From DATAGF01 sp963819845 (GTDB taxonomy: Bacteria > Actinomycetota > Thermoleophilia > Miltoncostaeales > Miltoncostaeaceae), in contig CAWFXQ010000013.1 of NCBI GenBank assembly GCA_963819845.1, positions 310,001 through 374,000 of the forward strand: a DNA stretch of 64,000 bases, written 5' to 3'. This document shows, in pieces, positions 35,686 through 43,877 of this stretch. How positions within the stretch are numbered: the stretch's first letter is position 1; every line of letters begins with the position of its first letter. Position numbers and translations under genes: made by a program. The notes below the pieces were generated by a model. The model worked only from the letters and a program-made list of their open reading frames with translations. It was not told the DNA's origin and made no database searches.

Positions 35686-36828
35686 GCCCGCGGCCCCCGT
35701 CGCGCGCCCCGCTCGGACGGCGACGGCGGTCTCGGCCGCGGCGCGACCGTTCACGACCGCCTCGATCCGGTGCTCGCCAGGATGGTGCGTGCGCGTGGTG
35801 TGCTGGCGCAGCGAGACGGTCTTCGACAGCTCCGCAGACGCGCCCGGCCCGAGGTCGAGCTCCCGCACCACGAAGACCTTCGGCGACGTGCCGCCGCGCG
35901 CCGTCACGAAGTGCACGCGCAGGTGGACGATCGCGCGGGCCGGGCCCGCTCCGGCGTTCGTGACCCGCAGGCGCACGGTCATCGAGCCGCCGATGCGCGC
36001 CGGCGAGGGCTCGACGGCGAGCCCGTCCACCGTCAGGGCCGGCGCCGGCCCCGCCCCGAGGGCGTCCAGTGCGGCCGGGTCGCCCGCCTTCACCAGCGTG
36101 CGCAGCGCGTGGCGCACCATCGCGCGGCGCTCGGGTGGCGCATCGGCCAGCCAGCGGGCGGCGAGGCCGGTCACCAGCCGGGGGTGGTCCTTGGAGATGT
36201 CGTTGAGGTTGTTCGCCACCGAGCGCCGGACGTAGCCGCTCGGGTCGTCGCGCAGCGCCTCGAGCAGTGGAAGGACGGGCGAGGGGTCGTCGACGAAGCG
36301 GTGCAGGCGCGGGGCCCACGGCAGGCGCGGGCGCGTCCCCTCCGAGACCAGGCGCCGTACGTGGAGGCTCGGGTCGCCGGTCCACTCCCCCAGCCGCGCG
36401 AGCGTGCGCCCGGGCTCGGCGTCGATGAACGCGCGGACGCTCAGCTCGCAGGTGAAGCGCTGTGTGATCGCGTGCTGGGCCTGCATCGAGGCCTCCCAGT
36501 GCCCGAGGCCGTGGTCGGCGACGTACACGACGTACGGCAGGTAGGCGAACGGCGCCATCCCCATGCGCTCGGTCTCGGGGTCGCCCAGGGGCGGGCCCAG
36601 GGAGGCGACCAGGGTCGCCACCGCCCGCCCGTAGTCCGCCGGCAGGTGACGGGCCAGCGCCGCGGCCACGTGCCGGGCCCGGCCGGTCAGCTCCAGCTCC
36701 TCGTAGCCGTCGAGCGCGTCCCGCAGGAAGCCGTCGGCCGGAAAGGCCGGATCGGCGGCCGCGACCATGCCCGCGATCCGCGCCGGGACCTCCGGGCCGT
36801 AGCTGTCCTTCAGCGGCGCCGCCACCAC
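35683..36828 (-). CDS. DNA alkylation repair protein, AlkC/AlkD-like HEAT-repeat family
   Basis: 381 aa. Helical repeats across residues 1-270 include SLHVRRLVSEGTRPRLPWAPRL and YVRRSVANNLNDISKDHPRLV, diagnostic phrases of the AlkC-type glycosylases that remove 3-methyl purines. The last 100 residues form a beta-rich Ig-like domain (IGGSMTVRLRVTNAGAGPARAIVHLRVHF), as in AlkC proteins that carry such an extension. GTG 36828 begins 5 nt after the MazF-like stop. Confidence 0.8.
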   Translation of the reverse strand: MVAAPLKDSYGPEVPARIAGMVAAADPAFPADGFLRDALDGYEELELTGRARHVAAALARHLPADYGRAVATLVASLGPPLGDPETERMGMAPFAYLPYVVYVADHGLGHWEASMQAQHAITQRFTCELSVRAFIDAEPGRTLARLGEWTGDPSLHVRRLVSEGTRPRLPWAPRLHRFVDDPSPVLPLLEALRDDPSGYVRRSVANNLNDISKDHPRLVTGLAARWLADAPPERRAMVRHALRTLVKAGDPAALDALGAGPAPALTVDGLAVEPSPARIGGSMTVRLRVTNAGAGPARAIVHLRVHFVTARGGTSPKVFVVRELDLGPGASAELSKTVSLRQHTTRTHHPGEHRIEAVVNGRAAAETAVAVRAGRATGAAG

Positions 36829-36833
36829 CCGTG

Positions 36834-37142
36834 TCAGCAGCCCAGCGCGTCCCGAAGGCGCCGACAGGCCTCCGTCATTCGCGGGGCGCCGAGGACGGCC
36901 ACCCGTCGCCGGAGGACGTCCCTGGGGACGGTGTGGACGTTGTCGAAGTTCACGACGCAGTCCGTCGGCACGCCGTCGGCGGCGGCCGTCAGCTCGAGCT
37001 CGGAGACGAGCCCCCGCCGGGTGCGGGTGAGCCCGGCCACCACCACGAACCCGATCCGCCCGGCCACCGGGTCGCGCGTGAGCACGAGCACGGGGCGGCC
37101 GCCGCCAGGCGTGGCCGCGAACCAGATCTCACCGCGTCGCAT
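36834..37142 (-). CDS. MazF/PemK-like type II toxin
   Basis: The 102-aa protein has the family opening RRGEIWFAATPGGGRPVLVLTRDPVA, with the conserved Arg and the Gly-Arg-Pro-Val loop, and VVVAGLTRTRRG. MazF toxins are sequence-specific mRNA/tRNA endoribonucleases. ATG 37142 overlaps the antitoxin by 14 nt. All visible conserved positions are present. Confidence 0.82.
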   Translation of the reverse strand: MRRGEIWFAATPGGGRPVLVLTRDPVAGRIGFVVVAGLTRTRRGLVSELELTAAADGVPTDCVVNFDNVHTVPRDVLRRRVAVLGAPRMTEACRRLRDALGC

Positions 37143-37380
37143 CGGACCAGTCCGACCAGTCCTCGGCGGGGCCCCAATCGGCGGACCCGCCCACGGCCGC
37201 CTCCTCCGGCGAGAGCGGATCACGCTCCCAGGTCTCCGCGTCCACCTCGGACGCGAGGCGGGTCAGATGAGCCCGGAGCGCCCGCCGCAGCAGCTCGGAG
37301 CGGTCGAGCGCGAGCCGGTCGGCCCACCGCTGCGCCGCCGCTGCGTCGGCCTCGTCGACCCGGAAGCTGAGCATCGTCAT
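37129..37380 (-). CDS. Ribbon-helix-helix antitoxin (MazE-like partner)
   Basis: 83 aa with an N-terminal RHH domain (MLSFRVDEADAAAAQRWADRLALDRSELLRRALRAHL) and an acidic, Trp-rich tail (ADWGPAEDWSDWSDATR) that would neutralise the toxin. The ATG start sits 6 nt after a minus-strand TAGAGT inside a palindrome, so it is probably leaderless and autorepressed. The stop lies inside the toxin gene. Confidence 0.78.
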   Translation of the reverse strand: MTMLSFRVDEADAAAAQRWADRLALDRSELLRRALRAHLTRLASEVDAETWERDPLSPEEAAVGGSADWGPAEDWSDWSDATR

Positions 37381-37403
37381 ACGATCACTCTACAGTGTAT
37401 GAC
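37376..37403. promoter_or_regulatory. Palindromic operator and -10 box of the MazEF-like pair
   Basis: Inverted repeats GTCATAC (37376-37382) / GTATGAC (37397-37403), with an inner CACT (37386-37389) / AGTG (37394-37397). The minus-strand -10 TAGAGT (37392-37387) lies inside it. An RHH antitoxin bound here would block its own promoter. The site also abuts the promoter of the plus-strand UlaG-like gene. Confidence 0.55.
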
Positions 37404-37414
37404 GCCGCGCCCGG

Positions 37415-37420
37415 TAGCCT
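37415..37420 (+). promoter_or_regulatory. -10 box of the UlaG-like gene (leaderless)
   Basis: TAGCCT, 8 nt, then GTG 37429. It starts 12 nt past the toxin-antitoxin palindrome. Confidence 0.45.
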
Positions 37421-37428
37421 CCCCCGCG

Positions 37429-38191
37429 GTGCGTCTCACCCTCCTGCGCCACGCCACCCTGAGGATCGAGATCGGCGGCCGCACCCTGCTCGTCGACCCC
37501 ATGCTCGATGCCCCGGGCGCGCGTGCGCCGGTGCGCGGCACGCCGGCCGAGCGTCCCAACCCGCTCGTGCCGCTGCCCGTCGGCGTCCGCGAGGCCGTGG
37601 AGGGCGTTAACGCCGTCCTGCTGACACACACCCACGTTCGACCACATCGACGCCGCCGGCGTCACGGCGCTCATCCCCCTCGGCCTGCCGGTCTTCTGCC
37701 AGCCCGAGGACATGGCCGACCTCGGCCGGCTCGGCCTCGACCTGCGCCCCGTGCCGACCGCGGAGCCGATCGTCTGGAAGGGGCTCAGCATCCACCGCAC
37801 GGGCGGCCGCCACGGCCGGGAGGACGCCATGGTGCAGGCGAACGCGCCCGTGAGCGGCTTCGTCGTCGCCGCCGACGGCGAGCCGACGGTCTACGTCGCC
37901 GGCGACTCCGTGTGGTGCCCGGAGGTCGGCGAGGCCATCGCGGCCCACGCGCCGGACTGGATCGTCGTCAACGCCGGCGGCGCCCGCTTCCTCCAGGGCG
38001 GGGCGATCACCATGGAGGCCGCCGACGTCGCCGCGGTGGCCGAGGCGGCCCCCGCGGCGCGGGTGGTCGCGGTGCACATGGAGGCGATCAACCACTGCCT
38101 CGAGACCCGCGAGGAGCTCGCGGCCGCGCTGGCGGAGGGCGGCGTTGACGGCCGCGTCTCCATCCCCGCCGACGGCGAGGCGGTGGCCTGA
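37429..38191 (+). CDS. UlaG-like metallo-beta-lactamase-fold hydrolase, frameshifted
   Basis: Begins RLTLLRHATLRIEIGGRTLLVDPMLD, typical of L-ascorbate-6-phosphate lactonase-like MBL proteins. The metal site is split by a frameshift at GTTCGAC (37636-37642). Removing one T gives VLLTHTHVDHIDAAG with the complete HxHxDH motif. The rest is normal (YVAGDSVWCPEV with the metal Asp, AVHMEAINHCLETREEL with His). Reads to a TGA at 38189-38191. Substrate unknown. The insertion matches that in three other genes here. Confidence 0.75.
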
Positions 38192-38202
38192 GCGCGACCT
38201 CA

Positions 38203-38224
38203 CCCGCCGCTGGACGGCGGCGGG
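38203..38224 (+). terminator. GC-rich hairpin after the UlaG-like gene
   Basis: CCCGCCG (38203-38209) pairs with CGGCGGG (38218-38224) 11 nt after the stop codon. There is no T-run, so it is only a possible terminator. Confidence 0.3.
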
Positions 38225-38287
38225 CCCCGCGCAGGAGACTCGACGCTCCATCCACGGCACAGGAGGGCGCGATAGGTCACGCCGACG

Positions 38288-38356
38288 ATGCTCGGCGTCT
38301 TCGCGAGGGACATGACCCACGAGGTGCGCGACGTGGCCGCGCCCGTCCCGCTCTGA
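38288..38356 (+). CDS. Short upstream frame coupled to the TetR gene
   Basis: ATG opens a 22-codon frame, MLGVFARDMTHEVRDVAAPV followed by PL, whose TGA overlaps the CTG start of tetR (CTGA, 38353-38356). The TetR gene has no standard start or ribosome binding site at its conserved beginning, so passage of ribosomes from this frame may provide initiation. The peptide itself resembles nothing known. Translation is inferred. Confidence 0.35.
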   Translation: MLGVFARDMTHEVRDVAAPVPL

Positions 38357-38961
38357 CGCGCGAGGCCGTGCTCGACGCGGCCCTGCGCATCATCGACCGC
38401 TCGGGCCTCGAGGCCTGCACGATGCGCGCGGTCGCCGCGGAGCTCGGCGTCGAGGCGATGTCGCTCTACTGGCACGTTAACGGCAAGGACGCGCTGCTCG
38501 ACGGCGTCGTCGAGCGCATTCTCGCGGAGCTCGAGCCTCCCCCCTCCCCCGCCGGCGACTGGCGGGCCGGGCTGGACGCGCTGGCGCGGGACTACCGCGC
38601 CGTGGCGCTGCGCCACGCCGCCGCCGTCCCGCTGCTGGCCTCGCGCGCGGGCGCCGGCTACGCGGCGGCCGGCCGGATGGCGGCGAGCGGGATCGCCTCG
38701 CTCGAGGTCGCCGGCTTCGACCGCCCGACCGCGATCCGCGCGGCGCGGACCCTCGCCCGCTACGTGGTGGGCTTCACGCTCGCCGAGTCCGAGGGCGCGG
38801 AGTCCCCCGCCGGCGCGGACCTGCCGCCCGCGGTGGCCGAGCTGCTCGAGGCCGTCGCGCGCGACGATCCCGAGGAGCTGTTCACCTTCGGCCTCGAGAC
38901 CCTCCTCGACGGCCTCGAGGCGCGCCTCACCGGGGCCGGCGGCCGGAGCGCCCGCGCGTAG
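38353..38961 (+). CDS. TetR-family transcriptional regulator
   Basis: The DNA-binding HTH (AALRIIDRSGLEACTMRAVAAELGVEAMSLYWHVNGKDALLDGV) and the TetR_C-type ligand domain are clear. The family opening TREAVLDAALRII requires a start upstream of the first GTG (38368). The in-frame CTG at 38353 overlaps a short upstream frame and gives exactly MTREAVLDAAL. The gene stops where the -10 of the following monooxygenase gene begins, so the two are likely functionally linked. The ligand is unknown. Confidence 0.8.
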   Translation: MTREAVLDAALRIIDRSGLEACTMRAVAAELGVEAMSLYWHVNGKDALLDGVVERILAELEPPPSPAGDWRAGLDALARDYRAVALRHAAAVPLLASRAGAGYAAAGRMAASGIASLEVAGFDRPTAIRAARTLARYVVGFTLAESEGAESPAGADLPPAVAELLEAVARDDPEELFTFGLETLLDGLEARLTGAGGRSARA

Positions 38962-38964
38962 ACT
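38959..38964 (+). promoter_or_regulatory. -10 box of the monooxygenase gene (leaderless)
   Basis: TAGACT, whose TAG is the TetR stop codon, followed by 7 nt and GTG 38972. Confidence 0.5.
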
Positions 38965-38971
38965 CGCCGGC

Positions 38972-40135
38972 GTGCGCATGCGCTTCGGCGTCTTCCTCGC
39001 CCCGTACCACCGGCCCGGCCAGAACCCCACGCTGTCGCTGGAGCGGGACCTCGAGCTGATCCAGCTGCTGGACCGCCTGGGGATCGACGAGGCGTGGGTC
39101 GGCGAGCACCACAGCACCGGGTGGGAGACGATCGCCTCGCCCGAGCTCTTCCTCGCCGTCGCGGCCGAGCGCACGCGCCACATCCGCCTGGGGACCGGCG
39201 TGGTCAGCCTCCCCTACCACCACCCCCTGATGGTGGCCGACCGCATCGTCCTGCTCGACCACCTCACGCGCGGGCGGATCTCGTTCGGCGCCGGCCCGGG
39301 CGGGCACCTGACCGACGCGCGCATGCTGGGCATCGAGCCCGCGCGGCTGCGGCCGATGATGGCCGAGGCGCTCGACGTGATCGTGCGCCTGATGACCGAC
39401 CCCGAGCCCTACTCGCACCGTTCGGACTGGTTCTCGCTCACCGACGCCGTCCTGCAGCTGCGCCCCTACCAGGATCCCCACCCGCCGATCGCCGTCACGA
39501 GCATGGAGTCGCCGGCCGGGATGGTGCTCGCCGGGCGCCACGGCGCCGGCGTGCTGCAGCTGAGCCTGTCGCGGGGGCCGCGCGGGCCGATCGACCTGCG
39601 CGCCCATTGGCGGGTGGCCGAGGAGGCCGCCGCGGAGGCGGGCCGGAGCGTGCGGCGCGAGGACTGGCGACTGGTCGTGCCCCTGCACCTGGCGGAGTCG
39701 CGGCGCGAGGCGCTGGACGCGGCGCGCGAGGGAGGCGCGGCGCACGTCCTCGACTACACCGAGGGGGTCACCGGGCGGCCCAGCCCGGTGCCGGGGCCGC
39801 GCGAGCGGGTGATCGAGCAGATGGTCGAGCTGGGGGCCTGGGTGATCGGGACCCCGGACGACGCGGTCGCGGCGATCGAGCGGCTGCGGGAGCGCTCGGG
39901 CGGCTTCGGCGGGCTGCTGGTGGTGGGGCACGAGTGGGCGCCGCCCGATGCCACGGCGCGGAGCTGGGAGCTGCTCGCGCGCGACGTGGCGCCGCGCTTC
40001 CAGGGCTCGCTGGCGGGGATCGAGGCGTCCAACGCCGTCGCCCGGGCCCGTGCCGGCCGCACCGGCGAGGAGCGGGTCGCGGCCGTCGAGGCCGCCCAGC
40101 TCGACTACGAGGCAGGCCGGGGGATCCGCCGGTAG
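38972..40135 (+). CDS. LLM-class flavin-dependent oxidoreductase
   Basis: 387-aa bacterial-luciferase-like TIM barrel. Features: MRFGVFLAPYHRPG at the N-terminus, DEAWVGEHHSTGWETIASPELFLAVAAERT, GTGVVSLPYHHPLMVADR and GRISFGAGPGG, close to limonene/alkanal monooxygenases using FMNH2. Some family members use F420 instead, and an F420 reductase lies further along. The substrate is not known. It is preceded by a TetR gene that probably controls it. It overlaps the DUF2079 gene tail-to-tail by 31 nt. Confidence 0.85.
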   Translation: MRMRFGVFLAPYHRPGQNPTLSLERDLELIQLLDRLGIDEAWVGEHHSTGWETIASPELFLAVAAERTRHIRLGTGVVSLPYHHPLMVADRIVLLDHLTRGRISFGAGPGGHLTDARMLGIEPARLRPMMAEALDVIVRLMTDPEPYSHRSDWFSLTDAVLQLRPYQDPHPPIAVTSMESPAGMVLAGRHGAGVLQLSLSRGPRGPIDLRAHWRVAEEAAAEAGRSVRREDWRLVVPLHLAESRREALDAAREGGAAHVLDYTEGVTGRPSPVPGPRERVIEQMVELGAWVIGTPDDAVAAIERLRERSGGFGGLLVVGHEWAPPDATARSWELLARDVAPRFQGSLAGIEASNAVARARAGRTGEERVAAVEAAQLDYEAGRGIRR

Positions 40136-41712
40136 AGCCGGACCTCCTCCTCCTCGAACACCAGCTCCCAGCGGTTGCTGCGCGCGATCCGCAGGGCGGC
40201 GAAGCGGTACCCCGGCGGGCGCAGGGTCGGCCGCTCCTGGGCCATCCGGCGGAAGCGCTCGCCGTCCGCCACCAGCACGTACTCGGCGTTGCCGATGCGG
40301 TTGGGGAACAGCAGGATGCGGCGGCGCTCCGACAGGTGCGCGCCGGCCACGTTGACCGCCGACACCCGGGCGTCGTCGGGGACCCGGTCGACCGCCCGCT
40401 GCAGGGCGCGGGCCTGGTCGTCCGGTGTGAAGGCGTGGAGCGGGCTGCCGCCCCAGCCGCCCGGCAGCCAGCCCCAGACCGGCAGCGGCCCCTGCCGCGC
40501 GCCGGCGAGCACGACCGCCGCGACCAGCAGCCCGGCCACCAGCCCGGGCCGGGCGACCAGCCGCGCCAGCCGCCGCGGGCGGGCCCGCCGCCGCAGCTGC
40601 GCCAGCCCGAGCAGCGTCGCGGCCACGAGGAACGGGACCAGCAGGACGGCGTAGTGGTACTGCACCGACTGCACCGGCCCGCTGCTGGCGAAGAGGTTGA
40701 TGACGAGCTGCGGCAGCGCCGCGGCGGCGAGCAGGGGCGCGGCCAGCGGCAGGAGCAGCAGCGGGAGCAGCAGCGCGGCGAGGTACACCAGCCGTCCCGG
40801 CGTCGCGACGACCGCGACCGCCTCCCAGGGTCGGGTGACCACGGTGGCGAGGATCTCGCCCGGGGTGTCGCCGAGCTCGGCGTAGCGGCTGAGGTGCGGG
40901 TTGGCGCCGTCGATCGCAAAGGCCGGCATGATCACGCCGACGGCGACCGCCACCCACGCCAGCGCGCCGACGCCCAGGACGACGGCGGCGCGTCGCCGGT
41001 CCCGGTGGCGGAACCACATCCACACCGCCAGCCCGGCGACCACGAGGCCGACCTGTTCCTGGGTGAGGCAGGCCAGCGCCGCGCAGACCCCCAGGACGAC
41101 GTCGCGGCGCTCCTCGGCGGCCCAGATGCAGAACAGCAGCAGCGGCGCCGCGAGCGTGACCGGGTGGAAGTCGAACAGCGTGGCGTGCTGGAGCGCCGGA
41201 TAGAGCAGGTAGACCGCCGCGCCGGCCAGCGCGAGGCGGTCGTCGCCGAGCCAGCGCCTCCCCAGCCAGAACGCCGGGAGCGCCCCGGTGGCGACGATGG
41301 CCGCCTGGGCGACCAGGAGCATCTCCGGGCTCGACCAGACCCACCAGAGGGGCGTGAAGAGCACCAGCACGAGGTTGACGTGGGCGCCCAGGCGGTTGAA
41401 CTGCACGCCCGAGAGGTCGGTGGTGTCGAGGAACCGCCCCTCCGCGGTGCTCCAGAGCGCCTGGACCATGTTCCCGAGGTCGAACCGGCCGGTCGAGAAG
41501 CTGCGGTGGCGGGCGACCGACAGCCAGGCGAAGACCCCGGCGTAGAGGGCCATCATGGCCACGACGGCGAGCTGCGCGCGGTCGTCGCGCAGGCGCCTGA
41601 GGCGGCCCCGCGCCCGGCGGCCGGGCGCGGGGGGGCCCGAGGGCGCCGCCGGACGGCGCCGCCGGCCGGTGTCCTCTCGCGGTTCGACCTCGGTGATCGG
41701 CCGAGCGGCCAC
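40105..41712 (-). CDS. DUF2079 polytopic membrane protein
   Basis: 535 aa with about 10-12 transmembrane helices. Marker phrases are FDLGNMVQALWSTAEGRFL, GAHVNLVLVLFTPLWWVWSSPEMLL and TLFDFHPVTLAAPLLLFC, as in DUF2079 proteins that look like GT-C glycosyltransferases (Asp in FDLGN, acidic/His near FDFHP). A catalytic role in lipid-linked sugar transfer is an inference from the fold. A long charged N-terminus precedes helix 1. GTG 41712 has AGGAGG upstream and TAGAGT further up. Confidence 0.82.
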   Translation of the reverse strand: MAARPITEVEPREDTGRRRRPAAPSGPPAPGRRARGRLRRLRDDRAQLAVVAMMALYAGVFAWLSVARHRSFSTGRFDLGNMVQALWSTAEGRFLDTTDLSGVQFNRLGAHVNLVLVLFTPLWWVWSSPEMLLVAQAAIVATGALPAFWLGRRWLGDDRLALAGAAVYLLYPALQHATLFDFHPVTLAAPLLLFCIWAAEERRDVVLGVCAALACLTQEQVGLVVAGLAVWMWFRHRDRRRAAVVLGVGALAWVAVAVGVIMPAFAIDGANPHLSRYAELGDTPGEILATVVTRPWEAVAVVATPGRLVYLAALLLPLLLLPLAAPLLAAAALPQLVINLFASSGPVQSVQYHYAVLLVPFLVAATLLGLAQLRRRARPRRLARLVARPGLVAGLLVAAVVLAGARQGPLPVWGWLPGGWGGSPLHAFTPDDQARALQRAVDRVPDDARVSAVNVAGAHLSERRRILLFPNRIGNAEYVLVADGERFRRMAQERPTLRPPGYRFAALRIARSNRWELVFEEEEVRLYRRIPRPAS

Positions 41713-41755
41713 GCGCCCTCCTGCGTCCGCCCGCGGGCGCGGGCCTGACCGCTGG

Positions 41756-41761
41756 ACTCTA
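41756..41761 (-). promoter_or_regulatory. -10 box of the DUF2079 gene
   Basis: Minus-strand TAGAGT, 43 nt before GTG 41712, with a leader that carries AGGAGG. Confidence 0.4.
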
Positions 41762-41807
41762 GAGGACGTGCGCGGCCGGCCCGCTCGGGCCCGGGGCGGG
41801 CTCCGGC

Positions 41808-41813
41808 TATCGT
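41808..41813 (+). promoter_or_regulatory. -10 box of the beta-lactamase-like gene (leaderless)
   Basis: TATCGT, 7 nt, then GTG 41821. Confidence 0.5.
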
Positions 41814-41820
41814 GCCCGGG

Positions 41821-43299
41821 GTGCGCGCCCGGGTCGCAGCCCCGCTCGCGGCGGTCTGCCTGGCGGCCGGCGCCTCCCCCGCCCTCGCGGGCGACGCGGC
41901 CCTGCGGGCGGCGGTTGACGCGGCGGCCCCGGCCGTCGAGGCGGCGGCGGCCCGGACGGACGCCGGCGATCCCGACTCGGTGCAGCGCCTGTACGACGCG
42001 GCCCGCGACCTGGAGGAGGCCCTGGCCCGGGCAGCTCCCGTCGGCGACGGGTGCCGACCGCTGCTCGCCGCGGCCCGCCGCCACGCGGCGGCGCGCGTCG
42101 CCCAGGCCGAGGGCGTCGACCGCCTCGACCCGGCCCGCAGCAGCGCCGCCGCCGCGCGGGCCCGCGCCGCCCGCGCGGCGGCCCTCGGGCCGCGCCGGCG
42201 CTGCCGCGGCGACGCGCGCCCGCCCCGGCCGCGGCCGGCGCGCCTGGCCCCCGGACCCGGAGAGGCGTTCTTCGGCGCGGTGACGGCGCGGGCGCCGGGC
42301 GGCGCCGACGGGGCCCGGGTGCTGCTGGACGGGGCGCTCGTCGCCGAGGCGGCGGTCGTCGCCGGGCGCGCCCGCGCGTCGGTCGCGGCCGCGCCGGGGC
42401 GCCACGACCTCGAGGTGGTCTTCACCGCCGGCGGGCGCGAGGCCGGCCGCGTCCGCGCGCCCGCGGTGCGGCTGCTGCCCGCCGCGGCCCGCGCCGCGCG
42501 GCCCGCGGCCCTCCTCGACGCCGGGCGGTCGCGGCGGCTCGGGGCGGCGGCGCGCGCCGCCGGCCTCCAGGCCGCGCTCTGGACTCAGGACCTCGCGGCC
42601 GGGACGGCCGCCGGCTGGAACGCCGACGCCCGCTTCCCGGCCGCCTCGACGGTCAAGCTGGGGCTGCTGGTCGCCGCCCTGGCCCGCCTGGGGCCGGGCC
42701 CGTCGCCGCTCCGGTACGACCTCGCGGCGATGTCCCGGTGGTCGTCGAACGTCGCCACCAACCGCGTCATCGCGCGGCTCGGAGACGGCGCCGCCGCGGC
42801 TCGAGAGGCGCTCGCGCGCATGGGCGCGCGCTCCAGCACCTTCCCGGGCGGGTACATCGTCGGGACGCAGCTGCAACCGGGGCTGCCGGCCACGGGCGCC
42901 CCCGACCCGCCGCCCGCGGTGTCGCAGCGCGTCACCACCGCGCGGGACCTGGCCCGCGTGCTGTTCGCCATTCATGGGGCCGCCGCCGGCTCCGTGCCGG
43001 CCCGGCGCGCGACCGGCCTCACGACGCCCGCGGCGCGAGTCGCGCTGGGCTGGCTGCTCGACTCCGAGCAGGCGGGCGACAACGCGAGCCTGGTCGCGGG
43101 CGGCGTGGCGCAGGGGGCGCCGGTGGCCCAGAAGAACGGCTGGCTCCGCGCCGCCCGCCACGGCGCGGCCCTCGTCTACGACGCGGCCGGCCCGCGCATC
43201 GTCGTGGTGATGACCTACCGGGCGTCCGGGGTCACCCGCTCGCGAGCCGCCGCGCTGGGCGCGAGCGCGGTGCGCATCGGGGCCGCGACGCCGCCGTGA
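41821..43299 (+). CDS. Secreted class A beta-lactamase-like serine hydrolase
   Basis: A signal peptide (about 1-23) is followed by an Ala/Arg-rich helical domain, an Ig-like strand region (about 145-225) and a C-terminal penicillin-binding/beta-lactamase domain. Catalytic motifs are SxxK in AASTVKLGLL near residue 276, SSN (in place of SDN) in RWSSNVATN and KNG (in place of KTG) in AQKNGWL near 437. At 492 aa it is much longer than a plain class A enzyme (about 290). No clear Glu166 equivalent, so it may be a transpeptidase-like or slow enzyme. Resistance is not implied. Confidence 0.8.
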   Translation: MRARVAAPLAAVCLAAGASPALAGDAALRAAVDAAAPAVEAAAARTDAGDPDSVQRLYDAARDLEEALARAAPVGDGCRPLLAAARRHAAARVAQAEGVDRLDPARSSAAAARARAARAAALGPRRRCRGDARPPRPRPARLAPGPGEAFFGAVTARAPGGADGARVLLDGALVAEAAVVAGRARASVAAAPGRHDLEVVFTAGGREAGRVRAPAVRLLPAAARAARPAALLDAGRSRRLGAAARAAGLQAALWTQDLAAGTAAGWNADARFPAASTVKLGLLVAALARLGPGPSPLRYDLAAMSRWSSNVATNRVIARLGDGAAAAREALARMGARSSTFPGGYIVGTQLQPGLPATGAPDPPPAVSQRVTTARDLARVLFAIHGAAAGSVPARRATGLTTPAARVALGWLLDSEQAGDNASLVAGGVAQGAPVAQKNGWLRAARHGAALVYDAAGPRIVVVMTYRASGVTRSRAAALGASAVRIGAATPP

Positions 43300-43367
43300 G
43301 GGCCGCGCAGGGCCCGGGACATGAGCGAGCGGTCCGGGTGCCCTGGCCGCGCGGCCGGGGCGCGACG

Positions 43368-43373
43368 TAGTCT
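43368..43373 (+). promoter_or_regulatory. -10 box of the SRPBCC gene (leaderless)
   Basis: TAGTCT, 6 nt, then ATG 43380. Confidence 0.45.
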
Positions 43374-43379
43374 GCGCGG

Positions 43380-43868
43380 ATGCCCCGGCCCTCCGTGCTC
43401 GAGCGTTCCGTCGAGATCGCCGCCCCCGCTCCGGCCGTCTTCGCGTTCCATCTCGACACCCGCAACGCGGCGCTCATCTCCCCCGAGGGGACGCGGGTGG
43501 TGTCGGTGGAGGGGTCCTTCCCCGTCGGGCCCGGCGGGCTGGTGACGATGAGGATTCGCCAGCGGCCGGTCCCGGTGACGGTCGCGTGGCGGGTCAGGAT
43601 CGAGAGCGTCGACCCCGACCGGCGCATCGTGGACGCCGCCGAGCGCTCGCCCTTCGCCCTCTGGCGGCACGAGCACCTGTTCCGCGAGCTCGGGCCGGAC
43701 CGTACCCTGATGACCGACCGGGTCACCTACCGGCTCCCGGGCGGGCGCCTGGGACGGCTGCTCGACCGGCTCGTCGTGCGCCGGCGGCTGGAGCGGGCGT
43801 TCGCCGAGCGCCACCGCCGCACGCGCGACCTGCTCGAGGTGCGCGTGGGCGCGGGCGCGACCGGGTAG
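43380..43868 (+). CDS. SRPBCC (START-like) family protein
   Basis: The 162-aa protein begins VLERSVEIAAPAPAVFAFHLDTRNAALISPEG, the classic N-terminal strand and helix of polyketide-cyclase/START-like proteins, and continues WRHEHLFRELGPDRTLMTDRVTYRLPGGRLGRLLDRLVVRRRLERAF, the family C-terminal helix. Ligand unknown. It ends 9 nt before the photolyase; such SRPBCC proteins often accompany photolyases. Confidence 0.8.
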   Translation: MPRPSVLERSVEIAAPAPAVFAFHLDTRNAALISPEGTRVVSVEGSFPVGPGGLVTMRIRQRPVPVTVAWRVRIESVDPDRRIVDAAERSPFALWRHEHLFRELGPDRTLMTDRVTYRLPGGRLGRLLDRLVVRRRLERAFAERHRRTRDLLEVRVGAGATG

Positions 43869-43877
43869 GCGTCGCCC

